A stretch of 39,469 nucleotides of DNA, taken from assembly GCA_936911875.1 (NCBI GenBank), contig CAKZGB010000005.1, forward strand, positions 1 to 39,469. Reading direction: 5' to 3'. Positions within the stretch are counted from its first letter, which is position 1. Every line of letters begins with the position of its first letter. This DNA comes from an uncultured Lysobacteraceae bacterium (lineage in GTDB: Bacteria > Pseudomonadota > Gammaproteobacteria > Xanthomonadales > Xanthomonadaceae). The translations under genes and the position numbers were made by a program. Shown piece after piece: positions 26,366 through 34,384 of the stretch. Below the pieces are notes generated by a model. It saw only the letters and a program-made list of their open reading frames with translations, made no database searches and had not been told where the DNA came from.

Positions 26366-27160
26366 ATGCGCAGCACGCTGCAAATCGCGTTGTCGCTTGC
26401 TGTACTGGCCTTGCCTGTTGCCGCCATTGCGCAATCGACTGTCGCCTTGCCGACGCAAACTACTGCTGACGTGTCAGCGGTGGCTCCGCAAGGTCATGCG
26501 CTGACGCCGTTTGTCGCGCAGTACAAGGTGGTGCGCGGTGGCGTCGGCCTGGGCCAAGCCACCCTGCAAGTGCAGCCTTCGCAGGGCAATCGCTGGCAGG
26601 CCGATCTGCGCATGCGCGGAACCGGTGTGATGTCGCTGGTCGGCATCCACATTGACAGCAGCACGGTGTTTGATCTGATCGGCGACCGGTTCCGTCCGAT
26701 TTCGCAGGCTACGACGCGACGCGCCAGTCTGTTCGGCAGCAAGCAAGCTGTTGGCGTTTACGACTGGTCTGCACGCACGGCCAAGTGGACCGGTGATGTC
26801 AAAGACGCACGCCGTCGTCCGGTCGCCTTGCAAGACGGCGACCTCAACGGTCTGCTGATCAATCTCGCCGTGGTGCGCGATGCACGTCCGGGCGCCGCTT
26901 TAACTTATCGCTTTGTGGACGAAGGCCGTGTCCGCAACCATCAGTACCGTGTCGCCGCAGCACCTGAGGTGATTACGGTGAACGGCCTTGAATACCAGAC
27001 CTATCGCGTTACTCGCACCGATGCCGGCCGCACCAGCGACGAAACCGTGCTGTGGGTAGTGCCGGGCGGTGACACGCCGATCCGCATGCTGCAGCGTGAA
27101 GACGGCAAAGACATGTACGACCTACAATTACTTGAGTATCAGAAAGGAGCGACGCCATGA
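26366..27160 (+). CDS. DUF3108 domain protein, exported (first of a tandem pair)
   Basis: The product of about 264 residues starts with a signal peptide (IALSLAVLALPVAAIAQS, cleavage near residue 24). It continues with a DUF3108-type beta-rich domain: FVAQYKVVRGGVGLG near 50 and YDWSARTAKWTGDV near 130. The ATG at 26366 is chosen because it gives a clean signal peptide and follows GGAG; a longer in-frame start would overlap purN. Function is unknown; the periplasmic location is inferred. It overlaps the second DUF3108 gene by ATGA. Confidence 0.85.
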   Translation: MRSTLQIALSLAVLALPVAAIAQSTVALPTQTTADVSAVAPQGHALTPFVAQYKVVRGGVGLGQATLQVQPSQGNRWQADLRMRGTGVMSLVGIHIDSSTVFDLIGDRFRPISQATTRRASLFGSKQAVGVYDWSARTAKWTGDVKDARRRPVALQDGDLNGLLINLAVVRDARPGAALTYRFVDEGRVRNHQYRVAAAPEVITVNGLEYQTYRVTRTDAGRTSDETVLWVVPGGDTPIRMLQREDGKDMYDLQLLEYQKGATP

Positions 27161-27840
27161 CGCGCAACCTCAAAACTTTGACCCTGATGGCCGGTTTGAC
27201 CGCCACCTTGATCGCTGCGCCTGCAATGGCTGCGGTGTCCACGGTCAATGCCAACTACAAAGCCAACTACATGGGCATGAGCGCCACCGGCAAGATTTCG
27301 GTGGCCCCGATGGGTGGCAACAAATACAAATCGACGCTGAGTGTGTCCAACCCGCTGGGGTTCACTTCGCAAGTGACAGTGTTTGATGAGACGAACGGCA
27401 AACTTCGCCCGCTCAGCAGCGTGGACTCCAATAAGTTCATGGGCAAAAAGTCCGACGTCAAAGCCAGCTACGACTGGAGCGGCGGCGTGGCCCGCTGGGA
27501 TGGTGACGATCTGTCGCCTGAAAAGAAGGGACCTGCGCGCATGCAAGCCGGCGACATGGATGCCCTGCTGCTGAATCTCGCCATCGTGCGTGACTTTGCC
27601 GAAGGCCGCCCGCTGACGTATCGCATGCTGGAAAACGGCAAGGCCTCGACGTTGCGCTTTACGCCCTCGGGTAAGGAAACCGTCACGATCGGTGGCAAGT
27701 CCGTGACCGCTACCAAACTGGTTGGCAACGGTACCAAGTCACTCACGGTGTGGGCCGCACCCGGTTATTCGGTGCCGGTCAAGATCGTCAAGGCGATCGA
27801 CATGGGCAATCTCACGCTTACCCTGTCTTCGATCAACTGA
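27157..27840 (+). CDS. DUF3108 domain protein, exported (second of a tandem pair)
   Basis: The 227-residue product has a signal peptide ending ATLIAAPAMAAV and the same domain as its upstream neighbour. Shared landmarks are YDWSGGVARWDGD against YDWSARTAKWTGD, and MDALLLNLAIVRD against LNGLLINLAVVRD. The pair are clearly paralogues from a tandem duplication. The second has no N-terminal spacer and looks like a minimal form. The start overlaps the previous stop (ATGA) behind a strong AAAGGAG. It ends 14 bp from the convergent murA stop. Function unknown. Confidence 0.87.
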   Translation: MTRNLKTLTLMAGLTATLIAAPAMAAVSTVNANYKANYMGMSATGKISVAPMGGNKYKSTLSVSNPLGFTSQVTVFDETNGKLRPLSSVDSNKFMGKKSDVKASYDWSGGVARWDGDDLSPEKKGPARMQAGDMDALLLNLAIVRDFAEGRPLTYRMLENGKASTLRFTPSGKETVTIGGKSVTATKLVGNGTKSLTVWAAPGYSVPVKIVKAIDMGNLTLTLSSIN

Positions 27841-27854
27841 GTTCGAACGTTAAG

Positions 27855-29138
27855 TCAGTCGACTCGGCGGATGGTAGCGCCGAGTCCTGACAACTTGGCT
27901 TCGATGTTTTCGTAGCCGCGGTCTAAGTGATAGATGCGGTCGACGAGCGTATCGCCGTCGGCCACCAGACCGGCCAGAATCAGCGAGGCCGAGGCCCGCA
28001 AGTCCGTCGCCATCACCGGCGCACCGCTGAGTTTCTCAACACCGCGCACGATGGCCGTGTGGCCATCGACACGGATATCGGCACCCAGACGCTGCAGTTC
28101 GCTGACGTGCATGAAGCGGTTCTCGAAAATGTTTTCGCGAATCACACCGGCACCTTCAGCGATGCAGTTCAACGCCATGAACTGCGCTTGCATGTCGGTC
28201 GGGAATGCCGGGTGCGGCGCGGTGGTGATGTCCACGGCCTTGGGTCGCTTGTCGTGCATATCCAGATGAATGCGATCGCCTTCGATCCTAATCTCGGCAC
28301 CGGATTCGCGCAATTTCTCGAGCACGGCGTCCATCGTTTCCGGACGCGAGTTCACTGTCGTGATCGAACCGCGGCTCATGGCAGCAGCGACCAGGAAGGT
28401 GCCGCATTCGATGCGATCGGCAACTACGTCATGCGTGGCGGCATGCAGACGCTCAACACCGTGAATTTCAATGCGCGACGTACCGTGGCCAAAAATATTG
28501 GCGCCCATTGCAATCAGGCAGTCGGCCAGATCGACAATTTCCGGTTCCATCGCAGCGTTGTCGAGCACGGTCGTGCCTTCCGCCAGAACAGCTGCCATCA
28601 GTGCATTTTCCGTGGCGCCTACCGACACAATCTCAAACGTATGTTGCGCGCCTTTCAAGCGAGCACCGCGGGTCTTGGCCTTGATGAAACCATGCTCCAC
28701 GGTCACATCAGCGCCCAGCGACTGCATGGCTTTGATGTGCAGATCGACCGGACGCGAGCCGATGGCGCAACCGCCCGGCAACGACACTTCGGCCTCACCG
28801 TAACGGGCCAACAACGGACCGAGCACCAGCACCGAGGCGCGCATGGTCTTGACCAGCTCATACGGTGCGACATGCGAATTCACTGTCGAAGCGTTGACCG
28901 TCACCTCACTGTCAGGACCACTGCCGAAACGCTCGGGGTCATAGCTGACGGTGGCGCCAAGGCCTTCGAGGACTTTCTTGGTGGTTTTAACGTCGTGCAG
29001 GTTCGGCACGTTGCGCAGCGTGACCGGTTCGTCGGTCAGCAAAGTGGCGCACAAAATCGGCAGAACGGCGTTTTTCGCGCCGGAAATCAGCACTTCGCCA
29101 TGGAGTGGACCGTTGCCGGTGACCAGAATCTTTTGCAT
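27855..29138 (-). CDS. murA: UDP-N-acetylglucosamine 1-carboxyvinyltransferase
   Basis: MurA transfers enolpyruvate from PEP to UDP-GlcNAc, the first committed step of peptidoglycan synthesis and the target of fosfomycin. The 427-residue product has family length (about 419). Lys22 in GAKNA and the catalytic Cys at residue 124 in LPGGCAIGSRPVDLH are present, so the enzyme should be fosfomycin-sensitive in type. Further blocks are PPEPEIVD-like MEPEIVDLA and the C-terminal LRASASLILAGLVADG. The ATG is at 29136-29138. It lies 33 nt downstream of the bolA-like gene, the widespread bolA-murA pairing. Confidence 0.98.
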   Translation of the reverse strand: MQKILVTGNGPLHGEVLISGAKNAVLPILCATLLTDEPVTLRNVPNLHDVKTTKKVLEGLGATVSYDPERFGSGPDSEVTVNASTVNSHVAPYELVKTMRASVLVLGPLLARYGEAEVSLPGGCAIGSRPVDLHIKAMQSLGADVTVEHGFIKAKTRGARLKGAQHTFEIVSVGATENALMAAVLAEGTTVLDNAAMEPEIVDLADCLIAMGANIFGHGTSRIEIHGVERLHAATHDVVADRIECGTFLVAAAMSRGSITTVNSRPETMDAVLEKLRESGAEIRIEGDRIHLDMHDKRPKAVDITTAPHPAFPTDMQAQFMALNCIAEGAGVIRENIFENRFMHVSELQRLGADIRVDGHTAIVRGVEKLSGAPVMATDLRASASLILAGLVADGDTLVDRIYHLDRGYENIEAKLSGLGATIRRVD

Positions 29139-29171
29139 GTAGGGATATCCTTGCCCGGAATGGGGGAAAAA

Positions 29172-29411
29172 TCAGGCGGCCTCGCCGGCCTCTGCGGGAG
29201 TCAGCGTCTTTAGGGCCAGCGCATGAATCTCGTTGCCCATTCGCGTTCCCAACGTTGCGTAAACCATGCGGTGACGTGCCAGCGGCAGCTTGCCTTGGAA
29301 GGCATCACAGACGACCGTCGCCTCAAAGTGAACCCCGTCATCGCCGCTGACCGTGGCCCGGGCGGACGGCAGTCCGGTTTCGATCAGGGACTTGATTTCC
29401 GCTGGATTCAC
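29172..29411 (-). CDS. BolA family protein (IbaG/YrbA type)
   Basis: The 79-residue product has the BolA core: DDGVHFEATVVCDAFQGKLPLARHRMVYATLG, with the conserved GK.PLARHR..Y segment and the C-terminal HALALKTLTP. The short form next to murA is the IbaG/YrbA type; BolA proteins bind glutaredoxins through a shared [2Fe-2S] cluster, and IbaG has been linked to acid stress. The GTG at 29409-29411 (VNPAEIKSL) is used because the family begins MNP-; a longer frame would run into the divergent kdsD region. Confidence 0.9.
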   Translation of the reverse strand: MNPAEIKSLIETGLPSARATVSGDDGVHFEATVVCDAFQGKLPLARHRMVYATLGTRMGNEIHALALKTLTPAEAGEAA

Positions 29412-29436
29412 GTAATGGCCTAAAACTTCGTAGAAT
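29407..29436 (+). promoter_or_regulatory. Candidate promoter of the kdsD-lptB operon
   Basis: TTCACG (29407-29412) and TAGAAT (29431-29436) are 18 nt apart, about 40 nt before the kdsD ATG. The -35 overlaps the start codon of the divergent bolA-like gene. The same TTCACG box occurs before hprK and mgtE. Confidence 0.5.
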
Positions 29437-29475
29437 GAACGGATTAGATTAGCCCAAAAAGGATGCTTTCGCCGA

Positions 29476-30480
29476 ATGGCCAAGCTTGCGGACGCCGCAA
29501 TGGCATCGAATGCACAGGATTTGCTGGCCACCGCTCGGCGCGTCTTCGCGATTGAGATCGGCGGCCTGCAGGCCAACTCCGATCGCCTGAACGGTGATTT
29601 TGAACAGGCCTGCCGACTGATCCAGGCTTGCCGTGGCCGCGTGGTCTGCCTGGGCATGGGCAAATCCGGCCATATCGCCCGCAAGATTGCCGCCACACTG
29701 GCCAGCACCGGTACGCCCGCATTCTTCGTCCACCCGGGCGAGGCCGGTCACGGCGACCTGGGCATGATCACTGATCAGGATGTTGTCCTTGCCCTGTCCT
29801 ACTCGGGTGAGTCCGATGAGATTCTGATGCTCCTGCCGGTCCTGAAACGTCAGGGCAATGCGCTGATCGCCATGACCGGACGGCCTTCGTCATCGATGGC
29901 ACAGGCCGCTACCGTCCATTTGGACACCAGCGTGCCCGAGGAGGCCTGCCCGCTGCACTTGGCACCGACCGCCAGCACCACGGCCGCTCTAGCCATGGGC
30001 GATGCGCTGGCCGTCACTCTGCTCGAGGCCCGCGGCTTTACGGCCGACGATTTTGCCCGCTCGCACCCGGCCGGCGCTTTAGGTCGCCGCCTGCTGCTGC
30101 ACATCACCGATGTCATGCATTCGGGCGACGACGTGCCGCGCGTCCTGCCCTCGGCCACCGTGTCCGAGGCGCTGGTCGAAATCAGCTCCAAGCGCTTGGG
30201 CCTGACGGCCGTGGTAGATGCACAGGATCGCCTGCTCGGCCTGTTTACCGACGGTGACTTGCGCCGCACGCTCGATGACGATGCCGTGGATCTGCGCAGT
30301 ACGCCCATCGAGCGGGTGATGACGCGCTCGCCCAAGACCATCCGCTCCGATGCGCTCGCCTCCGAGGCCGCTCAGCTGATGGAATCCCATAAAATCTCCG
30401 GTTTGCTGGTTGTCGATGAGGATCAGCGCGTCGTGGGTGCGTTGAACATTCACGATCTATTGCGCGCCCGTGTAGTCTGA
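29476..30480 (+). CDS. kdsD: Arabinose-5-phosphate isomerase
   Basis: KdsD interconverts ribulose-5-phosphate and arabinose-5-phosphate, the precursor of Kdo in the LPS inner core. The 334-residue product has an N-terminal SIS domain (VVCLGMGKSGHIARKIAATLASTGTPAFFVHPGEA, residues about 55-90, then SYSGESDEI). Two CBS domains follow at about 210-265 and 275-330. The conserved catalytic-region motifs GKSGH and HPGEAGHGDLG are intact. Its stop overlaps the kdsC start, and it leads an operon through lptB. Confidence 0.96.
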   Translation: MAKLADAAMASNAQDLLATARRVFAIEIGGLQANSDRLNGDFEQACRLIQACRGRVVCLGMGKSGHIARKIAATLASTGTPAFFVHPGEAGHGDLGMITDQDVVLALSYSGESDEILMLLPVLKRQGNALIAMTGRPSSSMAQAATVHLDTSVPEEACPLHLAPTASTTAALAMGDALAVTLLEARGFTADDFARSHPAGALGRRLLLHITDVMHSGDDVPRVLPSATVSEALVEISSKRLGLTAVVDAQDRLLGLFTDGDLRRTLDDDAVDLRSTPIERVMTRSPKTIRSDALASEAAQLMESHKISGLLVVDEDQRVVGALNIHDLLRARVV

Positions 30481-31121
30481 TGAATACCATGAATTCTGAT
30501 TTTTCCCCCACCGTCAACGCCTACATGAGTCAGGCCGTCAAGAATCGCGCCGCGCGCATCCGCCTGGCCTGCTTCGATGTCGACGGCACTCTGACCGATG
30601 GCCGTCTAATCTTTGACAGCCAAGGCCACGAGCTCAAGGCTTTCCACGCCCATGACGGCCAAGGCCTGGTCTTGCTGCAGCGGGCGGGTGTCACGGTAGC
30701 CTTCGTCACGGCACGCGTCTCGACGGTGGTAGAACGCCGCGCCCGTGAGCTCGGTGTCACTCAGGTCCATTTAGGCGCGAAGGACAAACTGGCCACGGTT
30801 CGCAAACTGGCTGACGAACTGGGCATCGGGCTCGATCAGGTCGCCTTTATGGGCGATGACGTGCCGGACCTGCGCGCCATGCGCGAAGTCGGTCTGTCCG
30901 TGGCTCCGGCCGATGCACACCGCTGGACCTTGGAAGCCGCTACCTGGCGCACCACCATGCCGGCCGGTCGCGGTGCGGCGCGCGAATTGTGCGATCTGAT
31001 TCTGGAATCGCAGGGTCAGGTGGAAACGCTGCTCAACGGCATTGTTCAAGCCGACAGCAATGTCGACCCGACGCACGTGGCACCGTTTCCGGTGCCGGAA
31101 TCCGGCGGGGCCTCCGCATGA
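30480..31121 (+). CDS. kdsC: 3-deoxy-D-manno-octulosonate-8-phosphate phosphatase
   Basis: KdsC removes phosphate from Kdo-8-P, giving Kdo for LPS. The 213-residue product is a C0-type HAD phosphatase: the nucleophile motif CFDVDGTLTDG near residue 32, FVTARVS near 75 for the second motif, the Lys of AKDKLATV near 101, and MGDDVPDL near 122. The ATG overlaps the last base of kdsD. Its 3' end overlaps lptC by ATGA. An N-terminal stretch of about 20 residues and a C-terminal Pro-rich tail make it longer than the 188-residue E. coli form. Confidence 0.96.
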   Translation: MNTMNSDFSPTVNAYMSQAVKNRAARIRLACFDVDGTLTDGRLIFDSQGHELKAFHAHDGQGLVLLQRAGVTVAFVTARVSTVVERRARELGVTQVHLGAKDKLATVRKLADELGIGLDQVAFMGDDVPDLRAMREVGLSVAPADAHRWTLEAATWRTTMPAGRGAARELCDLILESQGQVETLLNGIVQADSNVDPTHVAPFPVPESGGASA

Positions 31122-31687
31122 AGTTCAACTGGCGCATTCTCGTCACGTTGCTGCTGATTGCCTTCGGCATTGCGGCTACATACAACTTACTGACCCGCGG
31201 CAAGGTCAACACCACCGTGACTTCTAGCGGTGGCATGCCGGACTATGTACTGTCTGACTTTGAACTGGTTGCCCTTGATGCGAGCGGCCAGGAAGCATTC
31301 ACGGTGCGGGCGCCATCGCTGGTACGCGATGAGGTTGATCAGCATCTGGATCTGAAAACACCGGTGTTTCGGATCCCGCCGAGCGCCAAGGGCGGTTATG
31401 CCGTTTGGGACGTCGTGTCGGAGACAGCCTGGGTTGCCAGCGATAATCAGGAGATCCGCCTGCGCGGTAAAGTGGTGGCCGACACCAAGACCCGCGATGG
31501 CAAGCCGCTCAAGGTCACCACCGAGCAGCTGAACGTATTCCCGGAGAAACAACTGGCCATCGCCCCGGTTTTGGCGACGGTTAACCAACCCGGACTTACA
31601 ATCACGGGTCAGAACGGGCTGGAAGCGGAAATGCAAACCCAGCGCGTGACATTCAAGACAATGAGGGCTCACTACAATGGCCGTTAA
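31118..31687 (+). CDS. lptC: LPS export system protein LptC
   Basis: LptC is a bitopic inner-membrane protein that passes LPS from the LptBFG extractor to periplasmic LptA. The 189-residue product begins with a single membrane helix (WRILVTLLLIAFGIAATYNLL, about residues 5-24). A periplasmic beta-jellyroll follows, with YVLSDFELVALDASG and LRGKVVADTKT. It overlaps kdsC by ATGA at the start and lptA by 11 nt at the end, in the canonical kdsDC-lptCAB order. Confidence 0.94.
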   Translation: MKFNWRILVTLLLIAFGIAATYNLLTRGKVNTTVTSSGGMPDYVLSDFELVALDASGQEAFTVRAPSLVRDEVDQHLDLKTPVFRIPPSAKGGYAVWDVVSETAWVASDNQEIRLRGKVVADTKTRDGKPLKVTTEQLNVFPEKQLAIAPVLATVNQPGLTITGQNGLEAEMQTQRVTFKTMRAHYNGR

Positions 31688-32195
31688 GGCAATGAACAAG
31701 ACCGCGGCGGTCGTGGTCGCACTGTCAGGTCTGCTGTTGGCAGGTTCGGCATTCGCACGCTCGTCCGACCGTAATCAGCCCATCGACATCTCGGCCGATA
31801 ACGGCGTGATGGAACAGGCTGCCGGCAAACCCAGCGTCGTCACCGGCAATGTGGTGATCACGCAAGGCACGTTGGTGATCAACTCCTCCAAGGGCACCGT
31901 CTATTCCAACGATGGCGATGTCAGCCGCGTGATTCTGACGGGCTCGCCGGTCCGTCTGCAGCAAACGCAAGACAATGGCGATCCGCTGACGGTCAACGCT
32001 TCGCAAGCGGACTACAACTTGAACACCGACATCGTGGTGCTGACCGGCAACGTGCGCATCTCGCAACCCAGCGGCAATCTGTCGGCTCCGTCGGCCACGT
32101 ACAACATGTCCACCGGCCGTTTCGTGTCGCAGGCCGCGAGCAGTGGTGGTCGCGTCAAGATGCGTTTTGTTCCCAAGAGCCGACGCGGAGGCTAA
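31677..32195 (+). CDS. lptA: LPS transport periplasmic protein LptA
   Basis: LptA forms the periplasmic bridge that carries LPS from LptC to LptD. The 172-residue product has a signal peptide (TAAVVVALSGLLLAGSAFA, cleavage near residue 28) followed by an OstA/LptA-type beta-jellyroll with QPIDISADNGVMEQ and VVTGNVVITQGTLVI. A start at 31692 would also give a good signal peptide; 31677 is kept for its overlap with lptC. Followed after 3 nt by lptB. Confidence 0.94.
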   Translation: MAVKAMNKTAAVVVALSGLLLAGSAFARSSDRNQPIDISADNGVMEQAAGKPSVVTGNVVITQGTLVINSSKGTVYSNDGDVSRVILTGSPVRLQQTQDNGDPLTVNASQADYNLNTDIVVLTGNVRISQPSGNLSAPSATYNMSTGRFVSQAASSGGRVKMRFVPKSRRGG

Positions 32196-32198
32196 GGC

Positions 32199-32918
32199 AT
32201 GCTCGTCGCACAAGGATTGCGCAAGTCCTATCGCAACCGCGAGATCGTCAAGGATTTCGGTCTGACTCTCGACGCCGGCGAAGTAGTCGGTCTGCTTGGC
32301 CCTAACGGTGCCGGTAAGACCACCTGCTTCTACATGATTGTCGGACTGGTGCCTGCCGATGCAGGCAGCATCGTGCTCGATGGCAACGACATCAGCAACG
32401 AACCCATGTACATGCGCTCCAAGTTCGGTGTCGGTTATCTGCCGCAGGAGCCCTCGGTCTTCCGCAAGCTCAGCGTGCGCGACAACATCCGTCTGGTGCT
32501 GGAGCTGCGCGATGATCTCGATGCGGCCGGGCGTGATCGCGAACTCAGCGAACTGCTCGAAGAACTGCAGATCACGCACGTTGCAGATCAGGTCGGTGCA
32601 TCGCTGTCGGGCGGTGAACGCCGTCGCGTTGAGATTGCACGCGCACTGGCCGGCAAACCGCGCCTGATGTTGCTCGACGAACCCTTCGCCGGCGTGGACC
32701 CGATTTCCGTCGGTGAAATTCAGCGCATCATTACGCATCTCAAGAATCGCGGCATTGGTGTGCTGATCACCGATCACAACGTGCGCGAGACGCTGGGCAT
32801 CTGTGATCGCGCCTATATCCTGTCCGAAGGCCTGGTCCTGGCGCAGGGTTCACCGGATTCACTGCTCGCCAATCCCGATGTGCGTCGCGTGTATCTGGGC
32901 GAAACCTTCCGCCTGTAA
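32199..32918 (+). CDS. lptB: LPS export ABC transporter ATPase LptB
   Basis: LptB powers LPS extraction from the inner membrane with LptF and LptG, whose genes are not in this window. The 239-residue product is a full ABC ATPase: Walker A GPNGAGKTT near 34, Q-loop YLPQEPSVFR near 82, signature LSGGERRR near 139, Walker B LMLLDEPFAGVDP near 160, and H-loop ITDHNVRET near 193. The start is 3 nt after lptA. It is followed by a strong terminator, where rpoN would follow in many proteobacteria. Confidence 0.98.
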   Translation: MLVAQGLRKSYRNREIVKDFGLTLDAGEVVGLLGPNGAGKTTCFYMIVGLVPADAGSIVLDGNDISNEPMYMRSKFGVGYLPQEPSVFRKLSVRDNIRLVLELRDDLDAAGRDRELSELLEELQITHVADQVGASLSGGERRRVEIARALAGKPRLMLLDEPFAGVDPISVGEIQRIITHLKNRGIGVLITDHNVRETLGICDRAYILSEGLVLAQGSPDSLLANPDVRRVYLGETFRL

Positions 32919-32945
32919 GCCCGATCACAACGTCGCTGAACTCCG

Positions 32946-32977
32946 CCCCGCCGAGACCCCTCCGGCGGGGCTTGTTT
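32946..32977 (+). terminator. Intrinsic terminator after lptB
   Basis: Arms CCCCGCCG (32946-32953) and CGGCGGGG (32963-32970) form an 8-bp GC stem with a 9-nt loop, followed by CTTG and a run of T. It lies 28 nt past the lptB stop and ends the kds-lpt operon before hpf. Confidence 0.92.
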
Positions 32978-33032
32978 TTTTGTACTGAAGTGCCATTCTG
33001 TAAGTGAGTCCATAACCGAAAAGGAGTAGCTC

Positions 33033-33359
33033 ATGCGTCTGGACATTCACGGTAGCGGTATCGAAGTAACGGATGCGATCCGCGACTACGTCAACTCCAA
33101 GTTCGAGCGACTCAAGAGGCACTCCGATAAGTTGCTTAGTGCACGCGTTGAATTGCGCGTAGACAAGCAGATGCAAAAAGCCGAATCCAATCTACACATC
33201 GCCGGCAAGGATTTTCATGCCGATTCCGAGGGTCAGGATCTGTACGCCGCCATCGATCTGCTTGCAGACAAGCTCGATCGGCTGATCATCAAACACAAAG
33301 AAAAGCAGCTCGACGCCTCCCGCCGTAACGAGGGTCTGGGCCGCACCTTGGATCTGTAG
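33033..33359 (+). CDS. hpf: Ribosome hibernation promoting factor, short form
   Basis: HPF binds the decoding region of the 30S subunit and favours inactive 100S ribosome dimers in stationary phase. The 108-residue product is the short HPF/YhbH type with no C-terminal dimerisation domain: MRLDIHGSGIEVTDAIRDYV, then KFERLKRHSDKLLSARVELRV and AAIDLLADKLDRLIIKHKEK. A strong AAAGGAG precedes the ATG. It follows the lptB terminator directly; rpoN and ptsN, its common neighbours, are absent here. Confidence 0.95.
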   Translation: MRLDIHGSGIEVTDAIRDYVNSKFERLKRHSDKLLSARVELRVDKQMQKAESNLHIAGKDFHADSEGQDLYAAIDLLADKLDRLIIKHKEKQLDASRRNEGLGRTLDL

Positions 33360-33388
33360 TTCACGAACTGCAGTTTCATCGGTAGAAT
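33360..33388 (+). promoter_or_regulatory. Predicted sigma-70 promoter of hprK-rapZ-pts operon
   Basis: TTCACG (33360-33365) and TAGAAT (33383-33388) are spaced 17 nt apart, starting right at the hpf stop codon. The start site would fall near 33395, within the left arm of an inverted repeat. Confidence 0.6.
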
Positions 33389-33390
33389 AA

Positions 33391-33420
33391 GGGTCACACG
33401 CCGCGACCGGATTGTGACCC
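33391..33420 (+). promoter_or_regulatory. 8-bp dyad over the hprK transcription start and ribosome-site region
   Basis: GGGTCACA (33391-33398) and TGTGACCC (33413-33420) are perfect inverted repeats whose centres are 22 bp apart, two helical turns. The right arm ends four bases before the hprK ATG. As DNA it could be an operator; as RNA it could form a stem that includes the ribosome-site region, or a weak hpf terminator (only TTTC follows). Half-sites are in the reverse order of a CRP site. Confidence 0.55.
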
Positions 33421-33424
33421 TTTC

Positions 33425-34384
33425 ATGAGTGAGTTTCATGCCAGCGTAACTGCCGGCGAAATCTTCGAACGACAAAAGGACCGTCTGCAGCTGCGTTGGG
33501 CAGCAGGACGGTCCGGTGCGTTCCGCATCATTGAGTCCACTGACTCCAAATCACGCCGGCCGTCGCTGGCGGGTTATCTCAACATCATCTATCCCAATCG
33601 GGTCCAGATCCTGGGCACCGAGGAACTGGCGTGGCTCGACAGCTTAGATTCGCGTCAGCGCTGGGAAACGATTCAAAAGATTATTCATTTCGAACCGGCC
33701 GCGCTGATCATCTCCAAGAATCAGGTCGCGCCTTCGGACCTGGTCGAAGCCGCTGAAGAATCCAACACGCCGCTATGGGTCTCTAGCCAGCGCGGTCACG
33801 AACTGCTCAATCAGCTGCAGTATCGGTTGGCGCGTGAACTGGCTCCGCGCATTAGCCTGCACGGCGTATTTATGGAGATTCACTCGATTGGCGTGCTGAT
33901 CACCGGTGAGTCCGGCTCGGGTAAAAGTGAGCTGGCGCTGGAACTCATCACGCGCGGCCATCGTCTGGTCGCCGATGACATGCCCGAATTCACGCAAATT
34001 GCGCCCGACGTACTCGATGGCACCTGCCCAGAACTGCTGCAGGACCTGATCGAAGTGCGCGGTTTGGGCATTCTCAATATCCGGCAGATGTTCGGTGACA
34101 CCTCGGTCAAAAAGAACAAGTACCTGAGACTGATCGTGCACTTGGCCAAGCCCACAACCGAGGTGCCGGCCGCCGGCATGGAGCGACTGATCGGTGACAA
34201 CGCCACGCGCCGCATTCTCGAGCTCGATGTGCCCATGATCACCCTGCCCGTAATGCCCGGTCGCAACCTGGCCGTTCTGACCGAATCGGCCGCCCGCCTG
34301 CATGCCCTGCGCATGAAAGGTATCAATCCTGCCATTGCCTTCGTGGCGCGTCACTCGCAACTGCTCAAGGACAACGAAGGATGA
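33425..34384 (+). CDS. hprK: HPr kinase/phosphorylase
   Basis: HprK phosphorylates HPr on Ser46 using ATP or pyrophosphate and reverses it with phosphate, linking PTS state to regulation. The 319-residue product has the catalytic His at about 146 (SLHGVFMEI), Walker A GESGSGKS at 161-168, the DD near 184, and the family signature LIEVRGLGILNIRQMFGD near 208. No Shine-Dalgarno is visible; the region is taken up by the dyad just upstream. Its end overlaps rapZ by ATGA. The HPr encoded nearby keeps Ser46, its target. Confidence 0.96.
   Translation: MSEFHASVTAGEIFERQKDRLQLRWAAGRSGAFRIIESTDSKSRRPSLAGYLNIIYPNRVQILGTEELAWLDSLDSRQRWETIQKIIHFEPAALIISKNQVAPSDLVEAAEESNTPLWVSSQRGHELLNQLQYRLARELAPRISLHGVFMEIHSIGVLITGESGSGKSELALELITRGHRLVADDMPEFTQIAPDVLDGTCPELLQDLIEVRGLGILNIRQMFGDTSVKKNKYLRLIVHLAKPTTEVPAAGMERLIGDNATRRILELDVPMITLPVMPGRNLAVLTESAARLHALRMKGINPAIAFVARHSQLLKDNEG

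Noticed and set aside
33391..33420. CRP/Clp binding site at hprK
   Set aside because: Half-sites are TCACA then TGTGA with a 14-nt gap, the reverse order and wrong spacing for the TGTGA-N6-TCACA consensus.
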